From the NCBI RefSeq assembly GCF_003073045.1, contig NC_037590.1, positions 8,823,042 through 8,887,041 on the forward strand: 64,000 nucleotides of DNA, read 5' to 3'. This DNA comes from Pomacea canaliculata. Taxonomy: Eukaryota > Mollusca > Gastropoda > Architaenioglossa > Ampullariidae. The translations under genes and the position numbers were made by a program. The notes beneath the pieces were generated by a model, which saw only the letters and a list, made by a program, of their open reading frames with translations, was not told where the DNA came from and did not search any database. The first letter of the stretch is position 1. Each line of letters begins with the position of its first letter. This document shows, piece by piece, positions 48,294-60,739 of this stretch.

Positions 48294-50075
48294 TTACAGC
48301 ACATCAACCAGCATAGAAACAGCCTGTGTATAGAATGTATAGACCAAGTCAAAACCAGCATGTACGGAGTGTGTAGACAACACACAAGCATGTACTGAAT
48401 GTGAAGATAACACATGTAGAATGTACAGACAGACAGTATGATTAGTAGTATTTAACAGATTCTTGAAGAAAATGTGCCAATGACTGTATGTGTGTGTGCA
48501 CATGTGAACAAATGAGAGTCCGTGTGAAATGTTTGATTACATGGTTTGGTTAGAAATCTGTTAATCTTCAGTTCTATGTAATTATAGTTGGCAGATATGT
48601 AACAAGTAGACCTGGCCAAACATTTATCAGCAAGAGCAGCTAAACATATTCAGTCCATCTGTATATCTCATTACTTCTAAAATGGTCTTTGACCATAAAA
48701 GCTTTTTCTGGTGGTGAAGGACGTGCCCATCTCCTTACCCTTGTTGTCTTGTCTTTCTCAATGCTCTAAGGAGTCAGGTATCCAGTTCTCAGCTGATTCA
48801 ACTCAAGGATGGGTGAAGGGGAGTGGGGTAATCTCACACCAGCATCAGACCAGGCATCAAACATAGGGTTAAACACTGCTCCTCTAACTGCTAGGCTATC
48901 AGCTTTCCAGATTCCACACTGAATTTGTAACATAGAGCTGCTTACATAAACTCTAGTTTCTTGAGTTAATTAAAAGAGTTTGATTTTAGTTAACCATAGA
49001 CAACTACTACACCTGCTGAAATATTTAGACTATAATAATGTTTATAAAATTTTTTAATGGATTTTAAAAAAAGTAACTAATGCTAAAATTGCATTATCAC
49101 ATGGTTAAAACTTTGATTAGAAATATATTAAAATCATAATTGCAAATAGTGAATAAGAGCCTAGATGCAGAGCAACAAAACTCCCTATTTGTGATCAGGT
49201 TTTCATCGAATTTTGTGAAAAAGTAATCTGTGATGTATTTGAAGTACTGTCATGAAGCTGGTGTACCCTTGCTTAGAAAGGGTGCCATGCATGATTAGCT
49301 CTGTTAGAAGTTTTGTTAAACTGGATAGCATTTCTTTCTCATATTACCTTTGTCTACTGCAAAAACATTATAGAACTGGATTATTCAACATTTTCATTGC
49401 TCATTTTCAGATTTATCATCAAGATAAAAACAATTCAACTGGTATATCAGTTTTACCAGTGGAAGCAAATCTGGAAATTTGTTTTGCCACTTCAAAAGAA
49501 ATATGTTGAAGTTAATTTGTGTCTTACTAACAAATGAATGCAGTTCAGTGTTCAAACATGCTTTTTTAAAATTCTTCCTATGCAATAAATTCTTATGCTA
49601 TGTAGTGCAGATGTCTTTTTTAATATTGTATGCCCTTGATGTCATTATTATTTTAGAAAGTGTGAGCTAATAGCCAACATTTAACACAGGCACACATAGA
49701 ATTCTAGTAAATCTTTCATTCCTAAGACTGAGAAATACTGATATATAACTATTTTTTTAAAGTAGAAATAAGTAGATGTAAAAAATGAGCTTGTGGCTTT
49801 TTTATTTCCTTTATCACAGACATTTTTAAACATTATCTGTGTGCAATACAGGACCAGTGTGGGAAGTGGGTGTAACTGGAGATGGTAAGTATAAGTTGTA
49901 GACATGTTGCAGCTAATACTGCTTAGCATACAAGTGTCTGCTGTAGCAGAGTTTACTTCCCACCCAGGCCAGAATGCAAGCAAAAGCACCATGAGATATT
50001 TGAAGGAATCCTGATGTGAAGTATTTCTGTGGTCATATCGGCATTTGAAGTTTTCTAAAAGGGGACAGAATTCTT
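48294..50075. other. Convergent 3' UTRs of CENP-E and PSMD10
   Basis: CENP-E (+) and PSMD10 (-) end towards each other over about 1.8 kb. AATAAA at 49584-49589 could end CENP-E. A minus-strand AATAAA (TTTATT at 49801-49806) could end PSMD10. A SINE-like block lies at 48700-48912. No further coding sequence is seen. Confidence 0.5.
48700..48912 (-). repeat. tRNA-headed SINE in CENP-E 3' UTR region
   Basis: On the minus strand the head reads GATAGCCTAGCAGTTAGAGG (A-box-like), followed by a B-box-like TGTTTGATGCC. The body contains GGATACCTGACTCC. The TACCTGACT block recurs in the minus-strand repeat at 27240-27420. Confidence 0.55.
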
Positions 50076-52225
50076 TTATCTGTCTGGTTCAAGACGTGCT
50101 TTGATTGATGCTCGCAAGCCCCTTGGTGCAACATCCAGAGGCGTCTTCTTATCCTGTGAAAAATACAGTATATATGCTTGTAGCTTGATTAGGAAACAAA
50201 ATATTACCTTCCAGCTCTAGTAATTGATCACAATGCTAATAGGCTATAGAATATGAACTGCATTAATAAAAATGTTTCAGAATTAAAACTTTGTGAATTA
50301 AACGGACCAACAGCTTATTTTGTATCATGTCAAATAAAAATATGACTTACATTGTTCAAAATGTCTACTCTGGCACCATGGTCTACTAAAATGTATGCCA
50401 CTTCTGCCTTGTCATCCTCACATGCCATGTGCCTAGAATACAAGTACCAAAAAATACATGAAAATAACAGACCAAACTGGTGCACTGAGAACATACAATT
50501 TAATGTATACTTGGGTAATCTACTATCAATGACTTTAAAAAATACTTGAATTCATCATAAATGTTGGCTCTTGATGCTCTACTTTCAGTAGCTGACGATA
50601 AGCCACAAAATATTCAAACACGTCAAACTTGTAACAGTCAAGAAGGCTTCATTAAAGCGAGCAAACCTTGACTGATTGTGGAAAACATTTTTAAAATAGT
50701 GATTCAAATTAAATCCATTACAGCAGACTCAAATTTTCTCTATACTTAATGAAAATATAACACTTCTTAAACTGCCATCTTACAAAGGTGTTGAGCCTGT
50801 GGCATCCCGAGGGTCAAGGTCCACCTGATGTTCAAGAAGCAGCTTGACTATCTTTGCATTGCCTTTTGAGGCGGCACGATGTAAGGGAGTGTGGCCATAG
50901 TAATCAGTTTTGTTAGGGTCTGCTCCATTCTCCAATAAAATCTTTGTGATCTTTAAAAACAGACCATCAAATGCAGAGTGAGTGGTCTGCATTTATTTTC
51001 CTTCAGACCAAAATATGATCTGTAGTGTAATAGTGTTTAGCTAATAAAAAGAGTCCAGCTGACTATTAACAGAGGAGGTGGGTGGTTGGGGGGTAGAACC
51101 TGATTCTATTCTTGGATTGCATAATCTGACAACAAACAGCAAGAGTAACTCAACTTTTTGCATGCTATGTGTGTTACAATGAATCTGCTGCATTTGTTTG
51201 AACTTATTCTCTAGATGAAAGGTAATGAACTGGAAAAAAAATGAAAATTTCAAAGGTTAACATTAGAAGATTCTTTTATTTAAAAAAAGAATATATACAT
51301 TTCAGACTTTTCAAGATAGTGGTGATTTTTGCTTAAACAAGTATTTGGTTTCAATTACCCCTGGTCTGTCTTTTGATGCTGCATAGTGCAGGGGGGATTG
51401 ACCACTTGAGTTGGAAGCATCAATGTAAGCTCCATGACTTATAAGTATCCTGACAATTTCCTCCCTGCCTGCTGATGCTGCTATCATCAGGGGTGTCCAA
51501 CTAGTCTACACAAAAAAATTTTTTCACTGATAACACACTTTCGTGGAAGTAGTTGAATCACAACAAGCCAGTTCTGAAAAAAAAAGTAAAAACAAGAACT
51601 CATTGCAAAACAAAATGCAAAGTAAGATTTTAACCTGATGACTTGAATACTTGTATATCAGCATGAGGGTCGGGGAGGCGTAACCTTTCATTTATAACAC
51701 ACAAAAGCAATGCCCAGCACCGACCATGATTTTGGATTACACATATTTCACTATATGCATGTCTGTGTATTCATGCAAAAAATATTACTAAAAGCAGAGA
51801 GTACCTCATCCCAAGCGTTCACATCAACTTTTAGTCGCAGCAGGTACTCAACAATATCCATGTGACCACCACAGGCAGCCCAGAGAAGCGGCCGTCTCCC
51901 TGACTATAAAAGTTTATTTTTGTATAAATGCAAGAATCAGTCTTGAATACAAGTAAGCTCTTTATACGCCGAGTCAATGTTAATTTACAAAACCAGAAAT
52001 GCGAATTCATGATAAATTTAGTCTTATCTCAAAGTAAACCGTCTTAGTCATTCATTCAAGCTTGATAAGCTCCTAGACAAAACCTCTCAAACTGTTTCTT
52101 CCAGAATTAAAGCCGCTTACCGAGTCCACTGCTGATGCAAGAGAAGGGTTATTGTCAACTTTCAGCTTAAACTGCGGGAAATTTCCATCGTAAGCCAACT
52201 TGCAAACCTCATCAGCAGCAGACAT
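50076..52225 (-). CDS. PSMD10: Gankyrin, 26S proteasome assembly chaperone
   Basis: Ankyrin-repeat chaperone that binds the Rpt3 (PSMC4) ATPase during assembly of the 19S regulatory particle (family knowledge). Six minus-strand exons: 52121-52225, 51805-51903, 51359-51505, 50784-50950, 50351-50432 and 50076-50153. They join in frame to 225 residues; human gankyrin is 226. Successive ankyrin units are visible: RRPLLWAACGGHMDIVEYLL, WTPLMIAASAGREEIVRIL, QSPLHYAASK, HTPLHRAASKGNAKIVKLLL, L-HMACEDDKAEVAYIL and KTPLDVA. The start MSAADEVCKLAYDGNF matches the family N terminus, and the ATG has A at -3. All junctions are GT-AG. The length, number and order of repeats make PSMD10 much more likely than a generic ankyrin protein. 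Confidence 0.95.
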
Positions 52226-52300
52226 TTTGGATTGTTTTGAAACGTACAAATCAACTTCCGGTCGGAAGGATTAATGACGACAACTTTCATTGGTCCGCTG
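52226..52300 (-). promoter_or_regulatory. PSMD10 proximal promoter with ETS site and CCAAT box
   Basis: Immediately upstream of the PSMD10 ATG the minus strand carries CCGGAAGT (plus 52254-52261), a full consensus ETS/GABP site. A CCAAT box lies further up (ATTGG at 52289-52293). This is a common arrangement for TATA-less housekeeping promoters. A start site between them and the ATG is inferred. Confidence 0.5.
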
Positions 52301-55300
52301 AAGTTCACTTTCTACTAATCGAAGTTTACTTGCAACTTTTGCACCTGTAGGTCGTGCGTTTTCGCGGAGTTAGCATAGACGTGTACTTGCATCAAAATAT
52401 GGCTTTTAATGTCATTTTGATGTACTTGATGGATTTATATGTTTGGACAACGTGACACATGACGTGTATTTACAAGAAAAGTTGGATAATGTTTGAGCGA
52501 AGAACGAAGCCATCGAGAGGTAAAATGTTATGGGATAGAGTGATAGACACTACTTCTTTCTTTTTTTTTGCCATAAAATTTAAAGCAATGCAGGCGTGCG
52601 GAACGACTTGGAAAAAGGAATGTATACACACTTACTTGGAGAGGGTCCCCCATATACTCGAATACCGCAAGTATAATTAAATGTTTTGAATCAGTTTAGG
52701 AGATCGGCTCGGAAGTTTTCAAGGGAAACTGTAGATCGTTATTCACCAACTCCTGAACCTGTGCAGGTAACATTTTTGGTACCATCCCACCTGTTGTAGA
52801 AACAGTTCTTCCAAGGGCAAACTTTATTACTCCGCTATTTTAGCGGAATTCAGTCTTAGATTTCATTGAGATTTTTCAAGTGAAAGTCTTCGTGGTATAT
52901 TTTTTTGCGTCCTACTAATGAATTCTATGTAACTATATAATATGCAGGCACGATAATGCGAATTACTCAGAAAGTAGACAACTTGTATAATATACCTAAT
53001 TAACACTTTAATTTCGACTTACATTTCATTCACAAGCTCATTTTATGGTTATTGAATCAACCATATGAAATGTAAGAGATAAAATGTTTTGAATTTAGTG
53101 GCAAGCCGTCGGTTATTAATCAGTTATTAATTATGAATGTCAAAAAATCCAGACTCATTGGGGTTTGTTCTTGTTAACATAACAGACACTCAGGCACTTA
53201 AGATATTATTGCCACTTGATTGTTCAATTCACCGCACTTTTATATGTTTGTTGTGACCCACATAATTCTGTCCTGGACAATCAATACGTTTAAATATAAA
53301 AACACATACCTCTACTTATTTCCTGGTGTTGTACAGGTAAAAGGTGGCAGACAGATGTGATATAGTTGATATATATATATACTCTTACTGGTTTCATAGG
53401 GAAGGGACAGGGAGAGTGAAAATGAAGGTTGTTGCAAAATGACATCCTGTCCTCCAGCTGTCTTTATAAGCATTTTTCCTCATTATCTTCAACTTTCGCT
53501 TTTTAAAAAAATCTTTTTCTGCAAATTTGGTGACTGCCTTGAGTGACTTATCCTGCTTATGTGTTTTGTATTGTATTTGTATAGAAGTGATGTCAGTCAT
53601 CATCAGTTATCAGCCGTTTGTTTTGCTGGTGACTGCAAGTACAGGACATGCTAGAACTATACTTGGACATTGGCACAAGCAGTAGGTAATGCTTGTCCTA
53701 GCTTAGTTTTAAAAATTGCAAGCTGTGTTACTGTTAGCAATCATACTGTCATTCACCACTTGGGGAACCTTATGCTGGCAAATTTGTAAGCTAAACTATC
53801 ATCATCAAATGTCAAATGTCAAAGTTTTTGTTTCTAAGAAGGTCACTTTTATCAAAAGCACTGACAAAGCCTGATGGTATTTAGAGGATAATGCATACCA
53901 GTCAGCCCCAAGCAAGCTTATTTTCATAAGAACTAGTGACTTTTGTACAGTTAAGATGTGCACATTTATAGCAAAGTTGAGATAAATGTTAAATTTAACT
54001 TTGAAGCTCCAGATAAAAAAAGTTTAATGAAATAGTCTGTTGTGATAAGTTTGTTATAAAATCATGTTGCTTTAAGTATTTTTTTCTTTTTTAGCTTAGT
54101 TAGGATGATATTTGACCTACAGAAAGGTCGTTTGGTGTACATGTGTTTCAAGTACAGTAATTCATAACTTATTAATAGTTGCATTTTTTACTTTGTAGAT
54201 TATTCCCATGTCTTTCTATACAAAAGTTAAATCCAACTTCACTTCAGATTAATAGCACTTTTCTTTTATGAATAGTTTTTATTTTGAATACATTTGCCTC
54301 GTCAGGGCATCCATGCTGACTAGAGGGTTGACTTACAACTTGCACATTACCTCTTCCTCTTTCACTTCTCACTACTAATTTAGTTTTGAATTGCAGTTTC
54401 ACACCTTCAGACGCCCAACCTCCCTTATGCTTAGGCAGATGGGATTTCAATAGGCACAGCTATTTTGAATCGTTGGCTGAAGGGTAGAAATATTCTGTGC
54501 TGTAGCAGCAACAGGCTAACCCTGCAAGCTGTAGGTACAGGCTGTACTTACTGTATTTGCAGCAAAGATTTTGAAAGACCTGAAACACTTTTTGAAGCAT
54601 GTACACATTCATATATACATACATTAACATATTAACACATACATTCCAGGATTCTTTAACATGTAAGGTATTTTAAAAAGTCTTATATAATATACAACAA
54701 CAATAATAATGTGCTAATAAAAATGATCATATCTGGAATTAGTTAATTTCTAAGATAGCATGGATGTCATATTTTAACACGCTGAGGCAAATAAATAACA
54801 TTTCTATTGTTTCCCATATTCTCCATTTCCTCATCTGTCTGGGTTAAAAAAAAGTAAATAATATTTCTGTACACATTTGCATGCACACATGTATTTGTAT
54901 TTGTTAAGAAGAGTACATATTTTGTTAATAGAAACTCCAGTGTTGGCTTATGAGTGCATTAGTTAAGATGAAAAGAAAAGAACTTTTGTTTTAATAAGTG
55001 TAGACATTATTGGATATTAGTTAGAACATTAGTTTAATAATAGCAGAACTACAATAATGAGCCTCAAAAGTCATAGCTGAATGGAAATCATTGTATTACT
55101 TGATGTTGTATAATTTTATTAGGATAAGGAGGGATGTTCAGCAGTGTGATGACATTGCATGCTGCAGCCATTAGAAAGAACTGTCAGGAGCATGAAATCA
55201 GAATGTAAAACAAGGACTTTAATATTATTTGTGAATACCTCTGATGAACTTCTTTAACCATTCCAATCACTCTTTCCCACATAGAAACATACCCACCCTG

Positions 55301-55454
55301 CCATACACAGATTTGTTAGGCACATACTTATTATTATATTATTACCTTTGTTCCTCTCACACCAAGATAACAAATAAACAGCTTGATTTTATTATATATG
55401 TAATAGCACTACTATTAATAATATTAGTAACAACATTTTTTGTTTGTGATGCAG
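52301..55454 (+). other. Upstream region, probable 5' UTR exon and long first intron of the four-TM gene
   Basis: The four-TM gene is head-to-head with PSMD10. A donor at 52766/52767 (CTGTGCAG|GTAACA) could end a non-coding first exon. The acceptor GATGCAG at 55454 would start the coding exon. The roughly 2.7 kb between them is AT-rich, with a TA run near 53370 and no recognised element. Exon 1 is inferred. Confidence 0.35.
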
Positions 55455-55709
55455 ATGAACCAGCCTGTCCCCAGAGATGAAGAACACACACTGGAAAGTG
55501 AAGACAGATTTTCCCGCCCTCAAAGTTCTTATTCTTGGAATAATACTTATTCTCCTGGGAGCAGCCTGTGTAGTCATTTCTGTGATAGGCATCTTGAAAC
55601 TGGCATGGGGTTACTATGTTGCCACTGGCATGTGGGGTGGTATTTCTGTCACCATGGCTGGCCTTGCGGCAGTCTATGCAGCTCGTGCTCGAACCTCCAG
55701 GAGTGCTAA
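55455..55709 (+). other. Overlapping upstream ORF of the four-TM gene
   Basis: If exon 2 begins at 55455, its first codon is an ATG in a different frame from the main ORF. It opens an 84-codon frame that overlaps the main coding start. Its context is weak (C at -3), whereas the main ATG at 55477 has G at -3. Leaky scanning would be needed. The reading is low-complexity and has no known domain. Confidence 0.35.
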
Positions 55710-58317
55710 GCTATACCTGTTCTTGTCTGTGCTCGTCTGTGCTACATCTTTTGTCATGCTGGTTTTGTCAGCAGGAGGGTTGACCTACAAAAGTGGTTTT
55801 TACAAACCAATGACTTTCCAGCCATCTATGCACCAGATTACCCTGTTTCTGCATGGATCAGTTCTCAGCATCAGTGTCCTTTCATTAGCCTGTAATGTGC
55901 TGTCTGTGATAGTCTGCTGCAAATTTGTCCAGTGTGACCGGGACCTTCCTGAGGAGACCTTTAAGCTGCGCAGGCATAGGCATGGATTTTCAGATCCTGA
56001 AGCAGTGTACAGATTCAGCTCTTTACGAGGAGGGTCTGGGACACCAAGATCAAGCACCAGCAGTCGAACCCCACTGTACAGCAGTGAGAGATCCCGCAGG
56101 AGGTCTGGTCACACTAGTGACAGTGATTGCAACGGCAGCAATCGAAATTCACTGGACAGAGTGCCACGCAGACGGGATTCTGACAGGTCCAGAACAAGCT
56201 CCAGATCCCGGCTCTCTCATCGCACCCATCATCGGCAGTCATCATCTACCTCTCAGAATACTGCAAGGCACAATGGGGCAGAGCACTCCATAGTCAATGG
56301 TGTTACTGTAAGAGATTCATCATCATCACTAAATAATAGGTCTGCAGGTCAAAGTGGTGCTGCAACTAGTCACTTGCAGATACCAGCTATCAGACGTGGT
56401 ATGCGCAGTACTAGTTATGAAGAACTGGAAATAATTCCCATGTTTGACTCAGATGAAGAACCTCTGCCTCCTTATGAAGAGGCAATAACTGGCACTACTA
56501 GCGTGGCCCCCAACACAGAAGGAGATCCAGATAATACAGGCTCCACAGCAGAGCAGATGTTAAGTGATATCTGCATAAACCTTTCTGCTTCAGGTGTTCT
56601 CCCCTTAAATATACCAGTAGGAGAGACACACAGTGCAGGTGAAGAGCTGAACAGTCAAAATGTGGTTGAGCAAGTTCTCAGGGTTAGACTTTCTCAACGT
56701 TCTAGAGCAAAACCAGAAGTAGAAAGGCAAGGGGATGAAAGTGTGGAAGAGTTTGATAACAGAATTAATCTTGAACAGCTGGGGCTAAACAGGTTCACTG
56801 AATTGTGCTTACCATCACACACAGTAAATCCACTTTCCAGGATTAGTCCACAGGAGGTTTTATGTGATGCTGTCAACTTTCCAGAAATCTGCAGTCTGAC
56901 AGGAGAACGAGATGTCCCTGCTCATTTATCTCCATCCATCCCCATGGACCAGCTGACTGCCTGGGCTGTTTCTTCTCGGGCACCAGGAAGTCAAGGATCA
57001 GCTTGCATTCCTTTCTTGAACCGCTCATTGGATTCTAGTGACTCATGCCTGCACCATGACTCATTGGATTCTAGTGACACAAGCCTGAACCGCAACTCTA
57101 GGACTCTTACAGAGAGATCAGATGGGGCTTCTACCCCTAGGTTTTCAGCCCCAGGCCAAAGCCCACATGCTTTTTTCATGGGGCCAAGCCAGGAGGGAAC
57201 TCTAGCTAATAATAATGGCAGTAATTTTGAAGGGAACTTGACTGAAAATGTGTCTGGCAGTAATGCAAGTTGTGGGATACCTGTAGTGTTTGGGTCACCC
57301 AATTCTGCATTTCGTCCTGTTACAAGACGGTCTTTACCTGTATCGCCTGAAGGGCTAGCATCTTCAAGCAGTCCTATTGTCTCTGTTTCTGCTGTCCCAG
57401 AAAACATGGGATCCTTGGATTCTTTGTGCAGATCATCTGCATTGTCTTGGAAAGACATTCCACTGCCAGCACTTCACAATCATTCCAATCGAGCTGTATC
57501 TGAACCCACAAAAGAACTAGCACCAAAGAACATCCCCATCCATGACTCCCAAGAGACAGGGCGGCTTCCAGCAGAGCAAGGATCTAATCCAAAGTTATCT
57601 GTCCATCTTTCAGGGGACACCAGTTTGTGCAGAGTAGGCCAGACATCAAGTAGAACTATTAGGGAAGGATCTGTTGCAAGAGCTCCATCAAGACCAGAGG
57701 ATTTTGCTTGTGTTCCTGGACCAAATAGGTTTTTCAGACCACACCACCAGCTTCTCCATGGTAGTGAATCTTTTGCACGGAGTGGGCCATCCCGGGACTC
57801 TCAGAACTTAAATCCTGATAGGAACAGGATCATGACCGGTGAGGCCACAAGTTTTCATCGAGCAGGTGATGCAAGTGAGTCATCTGCACTTTGTGGAAAT
57901 TTGCAATCAAGATTTGACCGTCATAGCCGTGTACTCCACACTGAAAGAGATAGCAGAAATTTGAGGAGCTTCAGGAGACCTGAGTCATTTTCATCAGGAA
58001 CTTTGGTGCAGTATCCTGTTGCAGCCAGACCAAGTGCCTTGATTTCATCTATTGGAGTTCTAAACCCTTCTCATCTGGCACAACCTCCACTCCAACACAG
58101 TTTAGATGTTAACCCACATATGCCTCTCTCAAGGCTACAGTATCCTCCACAGCGACAACTCCTGCACCGCCTATCTCTGCCCCAAGCACTGCCTGAACCC
58201 ACTCATCGGCTGCCTCAGCCACAAGCACCACCACAAGAAGCACAGCAGCAGCAGCAGCAGCAGCAGGAGCAAGAACCACCAGCCTCAAATCGACCGCTGT
58301 TTTCTGTCTTACTTTAA
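55477..58317 (+). CDS. Four-transmembrane protein with Ser-rich tail, LPxY motif (ENTREP/FAM189- or CD20-like)
   Basis: A single-exon 946-residue ORF. Four hydrophobic segments lie near residues 15-40, 46-69, 77-101 and 120-149. The second, containing MWGGISVTMAGL, resembles the CD20-like/FAM189 (ENTREP) family. The rest is a long, probably cytoplasmic and disordered tail rich in Ser, Arg and Pro. It has an SR-rich stretch at about 170-270, LPPY at 330-333 within PLPPYEEAI (an LPxY-type WW-domain ligand), a duplicated (H/N)xSLDSSD motif near 510-530, and eight Gln at 923-930. ENTREP proteins use PY motifs to recruit NEDD4-family ligases such as ITCH, so a membrane adaptor role is plausible but inferred. 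An in-frame TGA just upstream (55457-55459) fixes the start at 55477. I cannot assign a firm orthologue. Confidence 0.8.
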   Translation: MKNTHWKVKTDFPALKVLILGIILILLGAACVVISVIGILKLAWGYYVATGMWGGISVTMAGLAAVYAARARTSRSAKLYLFLSVLVCATSFVMLVLSAGGLTYKSGFYKPMTFQPSMHQITLFLHGSVLSISVLSLACNVLSVIVCCKFVQCDRDLPEETFKLRRHRHGFSDPEAVYRFSSLRGGSGTPRSSTSSRTPLYSSERSRRRSGHTSDSDCNGSNRNSLDRVPRRRDSDRSRTSSRSRLSHRTHHRQSSSTSQNTARHNGAEHSIVNGVTVRDSSSSLNNRSAGQSGAATSHLQIPAIRRGMRSTSYEELEIIPMFDSDEEPLPPYEEAITGTTSVAPNTEGDPDNTGSTAEQMLSDICINLSASGVLPLNIPVGETHSAGEELNSQNVVEQVLRVRLSQRSRAKPEVERQGDESVEEFDNRINLEQLGLNRFTELCLPSHTVNPLSRISPQEVLCDAVNFPEICSLTGERDVPAHLSPSIPMDQLTAWAVSSRAPGSQGSACIPFLNRSLDSSDSCLHHDSLDSSDTSLNRNSRTLTERSDGASTPRFSAPGQSPHAFFMGPSQEGTLANNNGSNFEGNLTENVSGSNASCGIPVVFGSPNSAFRPVTRRSLPVSPEGLASSSSPIVSVSAVPENMGSLDSLCRSSALSWKDIPLPALHNHSNRAVSEPTKELAPKNIPIHDSQETGRLPAEQGSNPKLSVHLSGDTSLCRVGQTSSRTIREGSVARAPSRPEDFACVPGPNRFFRPHHQLLHGSESFARSGPSRDSQNLNPDRNRIMTGEATSFHRAGDASESSALCGNLQSRFDRHSRVLHTERDSRNLRSFRRPESFSSGTLVQYPVAARPSALISSIGVLNPSHLAQPPLQHSLDVNPHMPLSRLQYPPQRQLLHRLSLPQALPEPTHRLPQPQAPPQEAQQQQQQQQEQEPPASNRPLFSVLL
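58243..58266 (+). repeat. In-frame CAG run (polyGln) near C terminus of four-TM protein
   Basis: Eight consecutive CAG codons encode Gln 923-930, within a Pro/Gln-rich end. It is a pure microsatellite and likely polymorphic. Confidence 0.95.
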
Positions 58318-59970
58318 ACAAAATGTCAGGATAGTTTTTAAGGAACTACTTGTTTTGGGGCAGCTTGCATGGCTGGAAATTGTAGAGGAGTAAGATTTTC
58401 ATGCGCCATGCTTATGTCTTTTTGATTTTTACCTGAAAAGTCTACAGTTGTTCATAGTTTAGCATACTTTAACATGCATTGTTGCTCATTGTAGATGGAT
58501 ATGTGTGTGTGTGCCATGCACATATATGTGTGTGTGTGAGTAAGCAAGCGAGCAGAGGATGAGCAAGTAATACATCTGTGTATCTCTGTTTTCTCTTTGT
58601 AAATGCTGCGTAAAATCTTGTGTTCATGAAAAAGATAAAATATTTATTAATGTTTTTGACCCTTCTTTGGCCATACATTCATCACAAACTTGCAAACTCC
58701 GTAGACTCTGATTACTCTTCAAACTAAGTAAATCTTACTACACAGTGATCCTATTCACCGAGAACCCACCTAGATCTTTTCATGATAACTAAATGCACAC
58801 TTCTGTCACTAACTAGTTTTGTACAGCCAGGTCAAATAGAATATTATGCCTTGGTTGTACAAGACAAGCAGTAGACCTAGCTTTTAAGAATGAAGATGTG
58901 ATAAAAGGATTCTGTAATTCTCTATCATTGGATATAATGTGAACATGTTTAAAAAGTATGCATAGATTTGTTTTTTACCAATTAATGTTATCAGAATTTT
59001 ATCAAAATATTCAGGCTTTGCATATTTTGATTTGTTTTTTTACATAGCATCAAAAAAAGCATCAAATATGTTCTTGCACTACATTCAAAAACTGTAAAAT
59101 GCTCAGAAAAAAAAGAGATTAAAGTGACAGTATTAAATGCTATGTAATCTCTTAATTTTTTTTCTTCCTAGAAGATTTTTGATAAAACATAAAAGTGTTT
59201 TTTTCTTTTGCTTCAAAATGATAATTTTGCACTGTGTATTCAACACACCTTGCCCTGCCTAGAGTATTTACAACATATTTCTGGCAGCAGTTGCAATAAC
59301 AGGTATATGACCACTGTAGTCAGGGACTAGAGTGAGTGTGTTTAATGGCTTTAAGTTTAAATTTATGAGTTTCTTATGTTGTTTTGCAAGATTTAATGGC
59401 AGTGGTACCGTAATGGACAATGTTTATAAGGGGCATGGTTACTGCTGATTAAAACTGAAGAATCAAGTTGCAATTGTCTGACTTCTGCATCAGATTCTTT
59501 TGTTGTATTAACCACAAACTTAAAAATTGTGACTTGTTTATATTTAGATTTGCATGCTTCCATTTGTTTTGTTCAGAACAAAGTTTCCTGTAACAAATTT
59601 ACAAAAGATTTGTACAGTGTACTTGAATTTGAAAAGTCGACCAGATGTATATATCCTTATTCCCTATGTGTAACTGCTGTTTATTTTTGATAAAGTTTTA
59701 TGTTTTAATAGTCATTTATTATGATCATGTTCCCGAACTTCGCAAGATTATTTGGTTGTTGTATACAAGTCAACATTTTCTACATGTAATGTACTAGAAA
59801 AAAAGTTGATAGTACGCAGTTCAGTGTTAGACTAGAGATGTCTGTCGTAAGAACGTAGAACACGTTTGTTGTATTTTTAAATATGTTCAACTAATATTTG
59901 TATAGTTATATATAGTAATGTGCCTTACTTTTACAACCATTAATAAATGCAATCATACAATGAGCTTTTA
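58318..59970 (+). other. 3' UTR of the four-TM gene
   Basis: About 1.6 kb of AT-rich sequence without coding signal, with a TG-type microsatellite at 58503-58540. AATAAA at 59942-59947, followed within about 40 bases by an A run, is the best polyadenylation signal. Confidence 0.6.
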
Positions 59971-60739
59971 TACATATAAAAAAAACTGTTTGACTATTCA
60001 TTTATTCATTCATCCCTTGATTGATGCCAGTCACTAGTGGGAGCACATGGCAGCTGATGAGCCATTCTTTGTTGTATGTACATGTGAGCTTGTAAGTTCT
60101 TTGGGAAGAGTTGTCTTGATGTCCTTTCTATGTGATTTTCAGATTCTTAAGCAAGAACATGGATTGCTTTTAATTAGTTGATAATAGACCACTTATGTGA
60201 CCACACACAGACCTACATTTTTACATATGCCCTAGCTAGAGTTACTAATAAAAAATTCCAGATGCACTGCAGTGGCATGGCATGTGGTAGATCCAGTCAG
60301 CAATCCCACAACAAAGCAGGAATTCTGTGATACAGTGAATGCTAAGGCCTGGAGGCCAAGAACCCAGTTGTGGGTTATCAGGGACTTATGATCATGCTGC
60401 CCGTGTTGACCATGCTAATAGCTCTATTGGAAGATACCTCCTTTCACTGTGTCAGACATTGTCTTCTGTTAACATCGCATTTCAGCTATGGATCTTTACA
60501 AACACTTACTTTTCCTTTGTAAGTTACCATTACATATATACAAATATTTGTGCTTGGTTTCTGCAATTCTGTTTTTAACATTCAAGATTGTAAATCAAAT
60601 TTGTTCACTAGGAATTCAGATGACATTTTTTCCAAGTAAAATGAATGGCATAAAGATAAAGAAGCAAACAGTTCTGTTGCTCACCATTTTTGTTTTGATT
60701 TCACTTACGAGGAATGTTCCACTTCTGCCAGGACTTGGT
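59971..60739. other. Intergenic sequence, nothing recognised
   Basis: Short open frames only, with no similarity I recognise. It lies between the four-TM gene's likely poly(A) site and the mariner relic. Confidence 0.4.

Noticed and set aside
52459..52680. 73-codon ORF between PSMD10 and the four-TM gene
   Set aside because: Low-complexity (Phe run), no family match, not joined in frame to the 55477 start.
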